Assembly: GCF_034344865.1 (NCBI RefSeq)
Contig: NZ_CP133774.1
Span: 2,976,001 to 3,040,000, forward strand
Reading direction: 5' to 3'
Source of the DNA: Pseudomonas sp. 10S4
GTDB lineage: Bacteria > Pseudomonadota > Gammaproteobacteria > Pseudomonadales > Pseudomonadaceae
Length of the DNA: 64,000 nt
Made by a program: the position numbers and the translations under genes. Shown here piece after piece: positions 9,728 to 18,998 of the stretch (the first letter of the stretch is position 1; every line of letters begins with the position of its first letter). The notes under the pieces are model-generated. The model was not told the origin of the DNA. It saw only the letters and a program-made list of their open reading frames with translations, and ran no database searches.

Positions 9728-9939
9728 GCAATTGTGACAAAGAAGTGAAGCGACCGAACTCCCGACCTTAACAGCGCTTTTGCTCCTTGTCCGGCTTTTT
9801 TTGCGTCTGAAAAATTATCTTTTTTAGGGGTTGAAATGTTCTGCGCACAGACCGATTGTGTAAGTAAGAGGTCACGGTGATGACGCCCAAGGGCTAGCCG
9901 ACCGGCCTCTCGCGAGCTAGCTGAAATAAGGGATGAACT

Positions 9940-10350
9940 ATGCAAATCCAAGTCAACAGCGATAACCATATTCAAAGCAGCATCCGACTGGAGGAGTGGG
10001 TACGTACTACCATTGAGAGCACGCTCGAACGTTATGAAGAGGACCTGACCCGCGTCGAGGTTCACCTGCGGGACGAAAACGGCGACAAGCCCGGACCGCA
10101 TGACATGCGCTGCCAGCTGGAAGCGCGGCCTAAAGGCCATCAACCAATTTCTGTGACCCATAAAGCCGATACCCTTGAACAAGCGATCGACGGGGCGGCC
10201 ACCAAACTGGAACATGCGCTGGATCACCTGTTCGGCAAACTGCGGGGCAAACCACGTGCCGCTGTAGTCCCATTTGAAAGGGGTGCACATGCTGACGTGC
10301 TGCTGGAAGAAGAGTTTCTCGAGAACGAACAGGCTGCTCAAAACGGCTGA
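9940..10350 (+). CDS. HPF/RaiA-family ribosome-associated protein
   Basis: A 136-residue protein with the beta-alpha-beta fold of ribosome hibernation factors: IRLEEWVRTTIESTLERYEEDLTRVEVHLRDENG, then the second helix TLEQAIDGAATKLEHALDHLFGKL. It is short-type, without the long dimerisation domain, so it is expected to bind the decoding region of the 30S subunit under stress. The start follows AAGGGATG. The C-terminal tail is acidic (LLEEEFLENEQ). It stands alone and is followed by a strong terminator, so it is a single-gene transcript. It is distinct from the rpoN-linked hpf, for which no neighbours are present. Confidence 0.8.
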   Translation: MQIQVNSDNHIQSSIRLEEWVRTTIESTLERYEEDLTRVEVHLRDENGDKPGPHDMRCQLEARPKGHQPISVTHKADTLEQAIDGAATKLEHALDHLFGKLRGKPRAAVVPFERGAHADVLLEEEFLENEQAAQNG

Positions 10351-10382
10351 GGCCTGATTCACTTTTTACCTTTCCACTGACA

Positions 10383-10414
10383 AACGGGTCTGCTTATGCA
10401 GGCCCGTTTTTGTT
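10383..10414 (+). terminator. Intrinsic terminator after the HPF-like gene
   Basis: ACGGGTCTGC-TTAT-GCAGGCCCGT is followed by TTTTTGTTT. The stem is ten base pairs with one wobble. Confidence 0.9.
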
Positions 10415-10468
10415 TCCGGTGTTCGCCGGTCGCTACGGCGAAGGCGATCTCACCGGGCACCTTTGCGT

Positions 10469-10489
10469 ATGAGAATTTTTATCATTAGT
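10469..10489 (+). promoter_or_regulatory. Putative Fur box upstream of the ECF sigma gene
   Basis: TGAGAATTTTTATCATTA resembles the Fur consensus built of NAT(A/T)AT repeats (GATAATGATAATCATTATC). It lies about 180 bases before the sigma-factor start, where iron-loaded Fur would repress the locus. Confidence 0.65.
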
Positions 10490-10664
10490 ATTGCGACCTT
10501 GTCGGTTCCGTGACGTTCACTGGACCTCACCCGGTTTCAAGGTCGAAACATGAAAGGCAAAATCAGCACGCTCCCCGTTTCCTGCAGGCTGGCGGTCACT
10601 TCGTGGGTGCTGGCTGCCGTGCCGGGCGGTTACGTTGCCGCTGCTGTTGCGCAGGGCTGAGCGG

Positions 10665-11228
10665 ATGATCGCCCATCCTCCGGAATCCCATGACGATGAA
10701 CACCGTGGTGCCCGCGCACATTTTCTTCAGGTATTCCTGTCCCAGCGTTCGCAGATGGAAGCGTTGGTGAATCGTCGTGTCGGCTGCCGGGCGACGGCGG
10801 CGGACCTGGTGCAGGATTTGTTCCTGCGGTTCTGGCGGCGGCCACTGGTGCAGGTCGAAGAACTCAGCACCTATCTGCTGCGTTGCGCCGGCAACATCGC
10901 CATCGACCACTTGCGCAGCGAAGGCGCGCGGGTTCGGGTCAACGAAGGCTGGATGCCGGACGAACCGGACAGCCAGGGCAGTGAACCGCAAGCTGCGCTG
11001 GAGGCGGGCAACGATTTGCGCCACGTCGAAGCGGCCCTGCGAGCATTGCCCGAGCGTACGCGGCAGATTTTCCTGCTCAACCGCATTCACGGTCGCAAGT
11101 ACGCCGAAATCGCCAGGGCCATGGGCTTGTCCCAAAGCGCCGTGGAAAAACATATGATGCGCGCCCTCGACGCCTGCAAGGCCAGCCTGCGAGAGCCCGA
11201 ACCGCGCACGCCAAGGAAAGCACCGTGA
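10665..11228 (+). CDS. ECF sigma factor, FecI type (iron-starvation signalling)
   Basis: A 187-residue extracytoplasmic-function sigma factor. Region 2 (about residues 20-85) has ATAADLVQDLFLRFWRR and DHLRSEGARVR. Region 4 (about residues 120-175) has LPERTRQIFLLNRIHGRKYAEIARAMGLSQSAVEKHM. It directs polymerase to the downstream receptor gene when the receptor binds its siderophore. An in-frame start ten codons earlier is possible, but it has no better ribosome-binding site. It overlaps the FecR-type gene by four bases, and a Fur box lies upstream. Confidence 0.88.
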   Translation: MIAHPPESHDDEHRGARAHFLQVFLSQRSQMEALVNRRVGCRATAADLVQDLFLRFWRRPLVQVEELSTYLLRCAGNIAIDHLRSEGARVRVNEGWMPDEPDSQGSEPQAALEAGNDLRHVEAALRALPERTRQIFLLNRIHGRKYAEIARAMGLSQSAVEKHMMRALDACKASLREPEPRTPRKAP

Positions 11229-12214
11229 ACTACGCCGAACGCGTCATCCCGACGCCCGCCCAGGAACAGGCCGCTTTCGCCTGGCTGAGTTTGCTGCACG
11301 ATCAGCCCAGCAGTGGCGATCAGCTCACCTTCAGTCATTGGCTACAGGCCGATCCCGCCCACGCCGAGGCGTATGCCCAGGCGCAAGTGGTGTGGGAATT
11401 GAGTGAAGTGCCGGCGCGGACCTTGGCCGACGAACAGGCGTTTGCCCTACAGGGTTACCTCAATGCGATGAACCGTTCGCGGCGCACCAGCGTGCGACGT
11501 TGGTCCGGTGCGTTGGTGATGGCTGCGTGCCTGTTGCTGATGGTTGGCCTCGGTGCGGGTTGGCAGCCGTTGCGTTGGGCTGATGATCTGGGCGCGGATT
11601 ATGTTTCGGCACCGGGGCAAATTCGCACCGTCACCCTGGCCGATCAATCCCAAGTCACCCTCGATGCCGACAGCGCGATTGCCGTGGATTTCAGCCGTGG
11701 CGAGCGGCACGTGCAGTTGCGTCGAGGCGCCGGTTTTTTCAGCGTGACCCATACCGGCGAGCCGTTTGTGGTCGAGGCCGAAAAAGGTCAGGCGCGGGTG
11801 CTGGGCACGCAGTTTGAAGTACGCCTGCAACCCCGTGGCGCGCAGGTGACGGTGTTGTCCGGGCGGGTTGGCGTGATGGCGGACCGCAATGCCGAGCAGC
11901 AAATTCTCACCGCCGGCCAGCAAGTGGCATATGGCGAGGGCTCGGCGGAAAAACTGCATGCCGTGGACAGCGAGGCGCAACTGGCTTGGCGCCAGGGCTG
12001 GCTCAATTACTACAAGGCGAGCCTGGCGGATGTGGTGCAAGACCTGCGGCGCTACTACCCGGGGCGGATTCTGCTGCTCAACGATGAACTGGCGGCGCGG
12101 CGGGTCAGCGGGAGTTTTCCGAGCAAGGACCCACAAGCGGTGTTGAATTCGTTGCAAGGGGTGTTGGGGTTTGAGCAGCACAGCGTGATGGGGCATTTGA
12201 TTATTTTGCGGTGA
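11225..12214 (+). CDS. FecR-family anti-sigma factor / sigma regulator
   Basis: A 329-residue single-pass inner-membrane protein starting at GTG in a GTGA overlap with the sigma gene. The N-terminal cytoplasmic DUF4880 domain (PTPAQEQAAFAWLSLLHD...FSHWLQADPAHAEAYAQ) binds the sigma factor. One membrane span lies at about residues 93-112. The periplasmic FecR domain (APGQIRTVTLADQSQVTLDADSAIAVDF) contacts the receptor's signalling domain. The C-terminal part resembles an STN-like fold. Translational coupling to the sigma gene suggests matched levels of the two partners. Confidence 0.9.
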   Translation: MNYAERVIPTPAQEQAAFAWLSLLHDQPSSGDQLTFSHWLQADPAHAEAYAQAQVVWELSEVPARTLADEQAFALQGYLNAMNRSRRTSVRRWSGALVMAACLLLMVGLGAGWQPLRWADDLGADYVSAPGQIRTVTLADQSQVTLDADSAIAVDFSRGERHVQLRRGAGFFSVTHTGEPFVVEAEKGQARVLGTQFEVRLQPRGAQVTVLSGRVGVMADRNAEQQILTAGQQVAYGEGSAEKLHAVDSEAQLAWRQGWLNYYKASLADVVQDLRRYYPGRILLLNDELAARRVSGSFPSKDPQAVLNSLQGVLGFEQHSVMGHLIILR

Positions 12215-12221
12215 AGCAAAG

Positions 12222-12301
12222 TCAAAAGATCGCAGCCTTCGGCAGCTCCTACATGAGTACGCATTCCCCTGTAGGAGCTGCCGAAGGCTGCGATTTTTTG
12301 A
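12222..12301. repeat. Inverted repeat, GATCGCAGCCTTCGGCAGC class
   Basis: Third copy of the class at 1924 and 4027. Here it lies between the FecR-type and receptor genes, so it could reduce read-through and help uncouple receptor from regulator expression. Confidence 0.85.
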
Positions 12302-12414
12302 TTTTCTAAAAATATTTTCAAAATATTAGTGAGGTAAACCCAACCCAGATCCGTGTAGTGACTGAAACTGCGAGTCATTCGCATTCCGTAGCGGTTCTAC
12401 ACAGGTCACTAGCA

Positions 12415-14844
12415 ATGAAGTCCAGGGCAAAATCGGGTTCGGTCAAACAGTGGTTCGGCGCATCTGCACTGAGTTTTTCGGCATTGGCGCTGCTGCCGCT
12501 CAGCGTGGCATTGGCCGCTGAAGCCAGCAGCACGCAACAGCAAACGCCGTTCAACTTTGCCATGGCCGCCAAACCGCTGCCCCAGGCCCTGAGCGACTTC
12601 AGCCGCATCACCGGCACCAGCGTGGTCTATACCGACGAAGCGCCCTACGGCCTCAATGCCCCGGCAATCAGCGGGCAGATGAGCGCCGAACAGGCGATGC
12701 AGCGTTTGCTCAGTGGCTCGGGCTTCACCTTCCGTCGCACCGACGCGCACACCCTGGCGCTGGAGCCCATCCCCACTGCCGGCACCCTGAACCTCGGCGC
12801 GACCACCATCACCTCGGCGATGGACGAAACCCAGAGCTACCAGCCACCGCCGACCAGCAACGTGATGCGCAGCTCGGCATTGATTCAAGAAATCCCGCAG
12901 ACCATCAACGTGATCCCGGCCCAGGTCATTCGCGACCAGGCCCCGCGCAATCTCGATGACGCCTTGGCCAACGTCAGCGGCATCACCCAGGGCAACACCC
13001 TGGCCAGCACTCAGGATTCGGTGATGACCCGCGGCTTCGGCGATAACCGCAACGGCTCGATCATGCGCGACAGCATGCCGATCGTGCAGGGTCGCGGCAT
13101 GAACGCCACTGTCGACCGGGTCGAAGTGCTCAAGGGCCCGGCGTCCTTGCTCTACGGCATCCAGGACCCGGGCGGCGTGGTCAATATGGTCAGCAAAAAA
13201 CCGGAACTGACCCCATACAACGCGCTGACCCTGCGCGGTTCGAGCTACGGCGACGGCAAGAACGGCAGTGGCGGAGGCCTCGACAGTACCGGCGCACTCG
13301 GTGATTCCGGGTTGGCCTACCGCATGGTTCTGGACCACGAGGACGAAGACTACTGGCGCAACTTCGGCACCCGCCGCGAAACCCTGGTGGCGCCGTCCCT
13401 GGCCTGGTTCGGCGAAAGCACCAAGCTGTTGTTCTCCTACGAACACCGTGAGTTTTTGACCCCGTTCGACCGTGGCACCGTGATCGATCCACGCACCAAC
13501 CACCCGTTGGACATCTCGCGCAATGAGCGTCTCGACGAGCCGTTCAACAACATGGAAGGACGTTCGGACCTTTACCACTTCGAGGCCGATCACGAGCTCA
13601 ACGACAACTGGAAGGCCCACTTTGGCTACAGCTGGAACCGCGAAACCTACGACGCCAGCCAGGTGCGCATCACCGCCATCGACACCAAGAATGGCACGCT
13701 GACCCGCAGCATGGACGGCACGCAGAACGCCATTAGCACCGACCGTTTCACCACCGCCAGCCTCGAAGGCAAAGTGAACGTGCTGGGCATGCAGCACGAC
13801 CTGGTGTTCGGCGTCGACGACGAGTACCGCAAGATCTACCGCGAAGACCTGATCCGCCAGAAAAGCCTGAGCACCTTCAGCTACGTCAACCCGGTCTACG
13901 GCCGCGAAGTCGCCGGCACCACCGTCAGCCCGGCCGACAGCGCCCAGACCGATTTGCTGCGCAGCGATTCGATCTTCATGCAGGACTCGATTCACCTCAC
14001 CGACCAGTGGATCCTGGTGGCCGGCGGGCGCTTCCAGGAATACGACCAGTACGCCGGCAAAGGCGTGCCGTTCCACGCCAACACCGACAGCAACGGCCAG
14101 AAATTTGTGCCGCGCGCCGGTCTGGTCTATCGCTACACCGATGAACTGTCGTTCTACGGCAGCTACACCGAATCGTTCAAGCCCAACTCGACCATCGCAC
14201 CGTTGAGCGGCAGCAGCGTCGTGCTCGACGGCAGCGTTGCGCCGGAAGAAGCCAAGTCCTGGGAAATCGGCGCCAAGCTCGACATGCCGGGGCGCATCAC
14301 CGGTAACGTCGCGCTGTTCGACATCAAGAAACGCAACGTACTGATCGCCAACTCCGAAGGCCCGACGACCATTTACAGCGCCGCCGGCGAAGTACGTTCC
14401 CGGGGGCTGGAAGTGGACCTGACCGGTCAGCTCAGCGACCGCTGGAGCATGATCGGCAGCTACGCCTACACCGATGCCGAAGTCACCGAAGACCCGGACT
14501 ACAAGGGCAAGAGACTGCAAAACGTCGCCAAGAACACCGGCTCGCTGTCGGCGGTCTACGACTTCGGCACCATCGTTGGCGGCGATCAACTGCGGGTCGG
14601 CGCCGGAGCGCGTTATGTCGGTGAGCGGGCGGGTAACGCGGTCAACGATTTCGACCTGCCGGGCTACACCGTGGCCGATGCCTTCGCTACCTACGACACC
14701 AAAGTCGAAGGGCAGAAGGTCAAGTTTCAACTCAACGTGAAGAACCTGTTTGACCGCACCTACTACACCTCGGCGGCGAGCCGGTTCTTTGTGTCCATGG
14801 GCGATTCGCGGCAGGTGTCGCTCTCCAGCACTCTGGAGTTCTGA
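12415..14844 (+). CDS. TonB-dependent siderophore receptor with signalling (STN) domain
   Basis: An 809-residue outer-membrane transducer receptor. Domains in order are: signal peptide (about 1-38, cut near ALAAEAS); STN signalling domain (about 45-125, FNFAMAAKPLPQALSDFSRITG); plug (about 145-270, IPQTINVIPAQVIRDQ, VDRVEVLKGPASLLYG and PGGVVNMVSKKP); and a 22-strand barrel ending in the aromatic Phe (VSLSSTLEF). It imports a ferric siderophore and signals through the preceding FecR/FecI pair. Overall it resembles hydroxamate-siderophore receptors of the FiuA/FoxA type, but the ligand cannot be fixed from sequence alone. I chose the ATG at 12415 because it gives a proper signal peptide. Confidence 0.92.
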   Translation: MKSRAKSGSVKQWFGASALSFSALALLPLSVALAAEASSTQQQTPFNFAMAAKPLPQALSDFSRITGTSVVYTDEAPYGLNAPAISGQMSAEQAMQRLLSGSGFTFRRTDAHTLALEPIPTAGTLNLGATTITSAMDETQSYQPPPTSNVMRSSALIQEIPQTINVIPAQVIRDQAPRNLDDALANVSGITQGNTLASTQDSVMTRGFGDNRNGSIMRDSMPIVQGRGMNATVDRVEVLKGPASLLYGIQDPGGVVNMVSKKPELTPYNALTLRGSSYGDGKNGSGGGLDSTGALGDSGLAYRMVLDHEDEDYWRNFGTRRETLVAPSLAWFGESTKLLFSYEHREFLTPFDRGTVIDPRTNHPLDISRNERLDEPFNNMEGRSDLYHFEADHELNDNWKAHFGYSWNRETYDASQVRITAIDTKNGTLTRSMDGTQNAISTDRFTTASLEGKVNVLGMQHDLVFGVDDEYRKIYREDLIRQKSLSTFSYVNPVYGREVAGTTVSPADSAQTDLLRSDSIFMQDSIHLTDQWILVAGGRFQEYDQYAGKGVPFHANTDSNGQKFVPRAGLVYRYTDELSFYGSYTESFKPNSTIAPLSGSSVVLDGSVAPEEAKSWEIGAKLDMPGRITGNVALFDIKKRNVLIANSEGPTTIYSAAGEVRSRGLEVDLTGQLSDRWSMIGSYAYTDAEVTEDPDYKGKRLQNVAKNTGSLSAVYDFGTIVGGDQLRVGAGARYVGERAGNAVNDFDLPGYTVADAFATYDTKVEGQKVKFQLNVKNLFDRTYYTSAASRFFVSMGDSRQVSLSSTLEF

Positions 14845-14865
14845 CAGTAGACCGCGTCATCGTTC

Positions 14866-14947
14866 TTCGCGAGCAAGCCCGCTCCCACATTTGATCGCAT
14901 TCGCGTGGACGAACGCGGTCACCTGTGGGAGCGAGCCTGCTCGCGAA
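14866..14947. repeat. REPIN (CGCGAGCAAGCCCGCTCCCACA class)
   Basis: Two inverted copies of the GTGGGAGCGGGCTTGCTCGCGAA motif, the most frequent REP class in this window, with about 35 bases between. It separates the convergent receptor and AraC-family genes. Confidence 0.9.
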
Positions 14948-14979
14948 GACGGCCTCAAAGCCACCAGCAATCTTCGGGA

Positions 14980-15855
14980 TTACCGCAAAAACGCCTGGCG
15001 ATATTCGCCAGGCGTTCCACCCAACACCTGCCGAAACCGATTGGTGAAATGACTCGCACTGGCAAACCCACAGGCCAATGCAATTTCCCCCAACGGCTGC
15101 GATGTTGAACGCAATAATTCCCGCGCCCGGCTCATGCGTCGTGCCAACACATACTGATGGGGCGGTAAGCCAAAGCTCTCCCGGAACATCCGCGCAAAGT
15201 GATATTCCGACAGCGCACACAACCCCGCCAACTGCCCCAGGCTGATCGCTTCGGCCAACTGACTGTCGATGAACTCCACCAACTGCCGCCGCTGATGCGC
15301 GGCCAGTCCGCCCTTCAATCGCAAACCCTGTCGCATGCCGACCTGATTGAGCAGCGCATGGCTGAGCATTTCGTGGGCCAGACTGCTGGTGAGCACGCGC
15401 TCGCCGGGTTCATCCCAATTGAGCGTGAGCATCTGCCGAAAGCGCCGGGCTTGTTGTGGGTCGTCGAGAAAGGTCGCTTCGCGCAATTGCAGCTCACGCG
15501 GTTCGCGGTCCAGCAGCGTGACGCAGCCGAGGGCGAATTGTTCGGGGCTGAAATACAGGTGGGCCAGGCGAATGTCGCCGTTGATCACCCAGCCGGACTG
15601 GTGCTCGGCCGGCAGGATGCACAGTTTGTCCGGGCCACCCTTGTTGCCGGGCTGGTCACGGCGAAAGGTCCCGGTGCCGCCGGCGATGTAGCAAGAGAGG
15701 GTGTGGTGAGTCGGCGCTTCGTAGTCCTGGGCGTCGTGATGGTTGCTCCACAAGGCTGCAGCCATGCCGTCACCGAGCTCGGCACTGTGCTCGAGGCGAG
15801 CATTGGGCGAGCGGTTGAGGGCTTGAAAGACTTGCAGCGTTTCCAGTGCGGGCAT
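14980..15855 (-). CDS. AraC-family transcriptional regulator
   Basis: A 291-residue regulator with an N-terminal cupin-like ligand domain (TLSCYIAGGTGTFRRDQ...LCILPAEHQSGWVINGDIRLAHLYF) and a C-terminal AraC DNA-binding domain with two helix-turn-helix units (ISLGQLAGLCALSEYHFARMFRESFGLPPHQYVLARRMSRA, then PLGEIALACGFASASHFTNRFRQ). The ATG at 15855 has GGAGAG nine bases upstream. An EamA exporter is divergent across a 369-base gap holding a REP pair, and is a possible but unproven target. Confidence 0.88.
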   Translation of the reverse strand: MPALETLQVFQALNRSPNARLEHSAELGDGMAAALWSNHHDAQDYEAPTHHTLSCYIAGGTGTFRRDQPGNKGGPDKLCILPAEHQSGWVINGDIRLAHLYFSPEQFALGCVTLLDREPRELQLREATFLDDPQQARRFRQMLTLNWDEPGERVLTSSLAHEMLSHALLNQVGMRQGLRLKGGLAAHQRRQLVEFIDSQLAEAISLGQLAGLCALSEYHFARMFRESFGLPPHQYVLARRMSRARELLRSTSQPLGEIALACGFASASHFTNRFRQVLGGTPGEYRQAFLR

Positions 15856-16021
15856 GATCGTTTTCTCTCCAACGCCTTGCATCCTACTCCGTAGACCTTG
15901 GCCTGCCAGCCTGTCGGCCGACAAAAGCGCAAGTTTATGCAAGTGCGTTCACCCAGGGCGCAGCACACTGGATCCCTAATCAGGCAGTGCTGGCGAGCAC
16001 AGTATTTGTGACAAGTGAGCT

Positions 16022-16137
16022 TTTGTGGCGAGGGAGCTTGCTCCCGCTTGAGTGCGCAGCGCTCACAAGATTGGCGATAGTTATCGAGATTTTGGGGCCG
16101 CTTCGCTGCCCAGCGCGAGCAAGCTCGCTCGCCACAA
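16022..16137. repeat. REP-type inverted pair (GTGGCGAGGGAGCTTGCTC class)
   Basis: Inverted copies of GTGGCGAGGGAGCTTGCTCCCGC lie in the 369-base gap between the AraC-family gene and the EamA gene. Beyond this repeat and a few further GCCACAAA fragments up to 16195, I see nothing distinct in the gap. Confidence 0.82.
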
Positions 16138-16224
16138 GAGCCCTTCTTGCCACAAACGTGCCTTTGCCACAAAAGATTGCTCGCCACAAAAGCGCGCCGC
16201 GTTGCCCCATCCAGGAGTTTTACC

Positions 16225-17127
16225 ATGAACCTGTCGTTGTATTTGTTGACCGTGCTGATCTGGGGCACCACCTGGATTGCCTTGAAATGGCAACTGGGGG
16301 TGGTGGCGATTCCGGTGTCGATTGTCTATCGCTTCGGCCTCGCCGCGCTGGTGTTGTTCGTGATGTTGCTGCTCAGCCGGCGCCTGCAAGTGATGAACCG
16401 CCGCGGGCATTTGATCTGCCTGGCGCAAGGGTTGTGCCTGTTCTGCGTCAACTTCATGTGTTTCCTGACGGCCAGCCAATGGATCCCCAGCGGTCTGGTG
16501 GCCGTGGTGTTTTCCACGGCTACGTTGTGGAACGCCCTGAATGCGCGGGTGTTCTTCGGCCAGAAAATCGCTCGTAATGTTTTGATGGGCGGCGCACTGG
16601 GTTTGTTCGGACTGGGGTTGCTGTTCTGGCCAGAGCTGGCCGGCCACACCGCCAGCCCGCAAACCCTGCTCGGCCTGGGCCTGGCCCTGTGCGGCACGTT
16701 GTGTTTCTCGGCCGGCAACATGCTGTCGAGCCTGCAACAGAAGGCCGGGCTCAAACCCCTGACCACCAACGCCTGGGGCATGGCTTACGGTGCGGCGATG
16801 CTGTCGGTGTGGTGCCTGGTCAAAGGTATTCCGTTCGACATTGAATGGAATGCGCGCTACATCGGCTCGCTGATGTACCTGGTGATCCCCGGTTCGGTGA
16901 TCGGCTTCACCGCTTACCTGACACTGGTCGGGCGCATGGGCCCGGAGCGCGCGGCGTATTGCACGGTGTTGTTTCCGGTGGTGGCGCTGAACGTCTCGGC
17001 GTATGCCGAAGGCTATCAATGGACCGCGCCGGCGCTGATGGGGTTGGTGCTGGTGATGCTGGGTAACGTGCTGGTGTTTCGCAAGCCCAAGGCGCCGGTG
17101 GTGCAGGGCAACGGCAAACTGGCCTGA
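16225..17127 (+). CDS. EamA/DMT-family exporter
   Basis: A 300-residue inner-membrane protein of the drug/metabolite transporter superfamily, with two EamA repeats of five membrane spans each. It opens with LYLLTVLIWGTTWIALKWQLG, the typical first span, and the second repeat starts near LGLALCGTLCFSAGNMLSS. The ATG at 16225 follows AGGAG at good spacing; the open frame upstream is REP-derived. Substrates in this family include amino acids and small metabolites, and nothing here fixes one. Confidence 0.88.
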   Translation: MNLSLYLLTVLIWGTTWIALKWQLGVVAIPVSIVYRFGLAALVLFVMLLLSRRLQVMNRRGHLICLAQGLCLFCVNFMCFLTASQWIPSGLVAVVFSTATLWNALNARVFFGQKIARNVLMGGALGLFGLGLLFWPELAGHTASPQTLLGLGLALCGTLCFSAGNMLSSLQQKAGLKPLTTNAWGMAYGAAMLSVWCLVKGIPFDIEWNARYIGSLMYLVIPGSVIGFTAYLTLVGRMGPERAAYCTVLFPVVALNVSAYAEGYQWTAPALMGLVLVMLGNVLVFRKPKAPVVQGNGKLA

Positions 17128-17156
17128 AGCGATAGAAAGATCGAGCGCCGAGGTTC

Positions 17157-17666
17157 TTAGCGCTCGATCTTCAGTGTCAGGTAAATCAATAAAGGAAGAA
17201 TAAAGTCGACAACATGCCGGGCCCAGTCCTTGGCATTCCAGACTTGTGATTCGTCCATGTTGAACCATTCAACGCCGATAACTTGCAGGCACACGTAGTA
17301 GACGAAGATGGCAATCAATAAACCGACAATCGATAACTTCTTGGATTCGTGAAAAACGTCAGCGGTTGCATGTCTGTTTTTAAACAGTTGGTAGGTGCCC
17401 ATCAAGCAGTAGGTGGTGTACATGACTTCCAATGTAATGATGATCCAGTAAATACGGTGATGGAGCATCGGCGAAGTAATCGCCCGGTAGCTGATGTTGG
17501 TGTTTTCCCGGGTGGTGTCCATGCTCAGGATATGGCCGACGTACTCATAGTTGGTGCTGTAGTCGATGAAGTTGCTATACATCACCAACAGTCCGAAAAA
17601 ACTTAAAAATGCCATGAGTATGACTTTGCTGTTTCTGATGAGTTGGTCTGTGGTCAGGTCATTCAA
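17157..17666 (-). CDS. DUF2165 small integral membrane protein
   Basis: A 169-residue protein with four predicted membrane spans (about residues 14-34, 73-95, 110-130 and 146-165). It has DUF2165 features such as FFGLLVMYSNFIDYSTNYEYVGHILSMDTT in the first loop and VIGVEWFNMDESQVWNAKDWARH before the last span. The function is unknown. Base composition is less GC-rich than its neighbours, suggesting recent acquisition or weak codon selection. It reads toward the EamA gene and ends 30 bases from it. Confidence 0.78.
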   Translation of the reverse strand: MNDLTTDQLIRNSKVILMAFLSFFGLLVMYSNFIDYSTNYEYVGHILSMDTTRENTNISYRAITSPMLHHRIYWIIITLEVMYTTYCLMGTYQLFKNRHATADVFHESKKLSIVGLLIAIFVYYVCLQVIGVEWFNMDESQVWNAKDWARHVVDFILPLLIYLTLKIER

Positions 17667-17799
17667 TGCAGGGGCTCTCCGTAGCCTGAACTCGTGATAG
17701 TCGAGTCAATGGCGCGGAGTTTATAGGGCGAATGGAGGTTTTGGTGGTGGACTGAATTTCAAGGTGTGTATCGAACTTAAAGGTTGGAAGTTAATAAAG

Positions 17800-17832
17800 C
17801 GGGCAGGTGTTTATACACCTGCCCGTTTTTTT
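17800..17832 (-). terminator. Terminator hairpin after the 2-hydroxyacid dehydrogenase gene
   Basis: CGGGCAGGTGT-TTAT-ACACCTGCCCG is a perfect 11-bp stem overlapping the gene's stop region. It is preceded by an A run and followed by CTTTATT on the minus strand. The T run is on the plus side, so it may stop both directions. Confidence 0.7.
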
Positions 17833-18805
17833 AGCCGTTCCAGACCTGCGGGTTAACCAGGTCCTGCGGTCGTTCGCCCAGCAGGGCGCTGCGCAAATTG
17901 GTCAAGGCACGATTGGCCATGGCTTCGCGGGTTTCGTGTGTAGCAGAGCCGATGTGCGGCAACGTCACGGCGTTTTTCAATTGGAACAATGGCGACTCGG
18001 CCAGCGGTTCTTTCTCGTAGACATCGAGGCCTGCGCCGCGAATCTGGTTGTTCTGCAGCGCTTCGATCAGAGCGGGCTCATCCACCACCGGACCGCGAGC
18101 GATGTTCACCAGGATTGCACTCGGCTTCATCAACGCCAGTTCGCGGTGGCTGATCAGGTGTTTGGTTTTCTCGCTGAGCGGCACCACCAGGCAGATGAAA
18201 TCGGCTTCGGCCAGCAACTGGTCGAGGCTGCGGAACTGCGCGCCGAGTTGCTGTTCCAGTTCAGTCTTGCGGCTATTACCGCTGTAGATAATCGGCATGT
18301 TGAAACCCAACCTACCACGACGGGCGATGGCCGCGCCGATGTTGCCCATGCCGACGATGCCCAACGTTTTGCCGTGCACATCGCAGCCAAACAATGGCGC
18401 GCCGACGGTCGCTTGCCACTGGCCGGCCTTGGTCCAGGCGTCCAGTTCGGCGACGCGGCGGGCACTGCTCATGAGCAAGGCGAAGGCCAGGTCGGCGGTG
18501 CTTTCGGTGAGCACGTCGGGCGTGTTGGTGAGCATGATCCCGCGTTCGTTGAAGTAGGCGACGTCATAGTTGTCGTAGCCGACCGAGACGCTGGAGACCA
18601 CTTCCAGTTTGGCGGCGTTTTCCAGCTGCGCGCGGCCAAGTTTGCGACCGACGCCGATCAGCCCGTGGGCGTGGGGCAGGGCTTCGTTGAACTGGGCGTT
18701 GATGTCACCGTTTTTTGGGTTCGGCACGATCACGTCGAAATCCTGTTTCAGGCGTTCGATCATTTCCGGGGTGACACGGCTGAAGGCGAGGACGGTTTTT
18801 TTCAT
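17831..18805 (-). CDS. D-2-hydroxyacid dehydrogenase (2-ketogluconate / glyoxylate / hydroxypyruvate reductase type)
   Basis: A 324-residue NAD(P)H-dependent reductase of the GhrB/TkrA group. It shows VSVGYDNYD, the dinucleotide-binding GMGNIGAAIARR, the catalytic Arg in NIARGPVVDEPALIEAL, the Glu in AGLDVYEKEP and the catalytic His in LPHIGSATHETR. Likely substrates are 2-ketogluconate, glyoxylate or hydroxypyruvate, and sequence alone does not separate them. No kgu genes lie nearby, so a general glyoxylate/hydroxypyruvate role is as plausible as 2-ketogluconate use. The gene appears monocistronic. Confidence 0.88.
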   Translation of the reverse strand: MKKTVLAFSRVTPEMIERLKQDFDVIVPNPKNGDINAQFNEALPHAHGLIGVGRKLGRAQLENAAKLEVVSSVSVGYDNYDVAYFNERGIMLTNTPDVLTESTADLAFALLMSSARRVAELDAWTKAGQWQATVGAPLFGCDVHGKTLGIVGMGNIGAAIARRGRLGFNMPIIYSGNSRKTELEQQLGAQFRSLDQLLAEADFICLVVPLSEKTKHLISHRELALMKPSAILVNIARGPVVDEPALIEALQNNQIRGAGLDVYEKEPLAESPLFQLKNAVTLPHIGSATHETREAMANRALTNLRSALLGERPQDLVNPQVWNG

Positions 18806-18895
18806 GGTCGCGGGGCTCGGCGAGTCTGGAGAATGCCAAGCACGCTAACATTCTTCCCTGGTTTTGCGCGAGTGCCCGGATGTACACGATCCAAC

Positions 18896-18987
18896 TGTGG
18901 GAGCGGGCTTGCTCGCGAAAGCGGTCGGTCATCCAACATCAATATCGCCTGACACACCGCCTTCGCGAGCAAGCCCGCTCCCACAGG
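18896..18987. repeat. REPIN (GTGGGAGCGGGCTTGCTCGCGAA class)
   Basis: Two inverted REP copies lie between the hydroxyacid dehydrogenase start and the 3' end of the DUF6124 gene. Confidence 0.9.
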
Positions 18988-18998
18988 GGGATGTTTGG

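Noticed and set aside
12409..14730. 773-residue open frame antisense to the TonB receptor
   Set aside because: It arises from high third-position GC of the real gene, which has a signal peptide and full receptor motifs.
14866..14947. REP pairs as possible CRISPR repeats
   Set aside because: Copies are inverted pairs scattered between genes, not regularly spaced direct repeats, and no cas genes are present.
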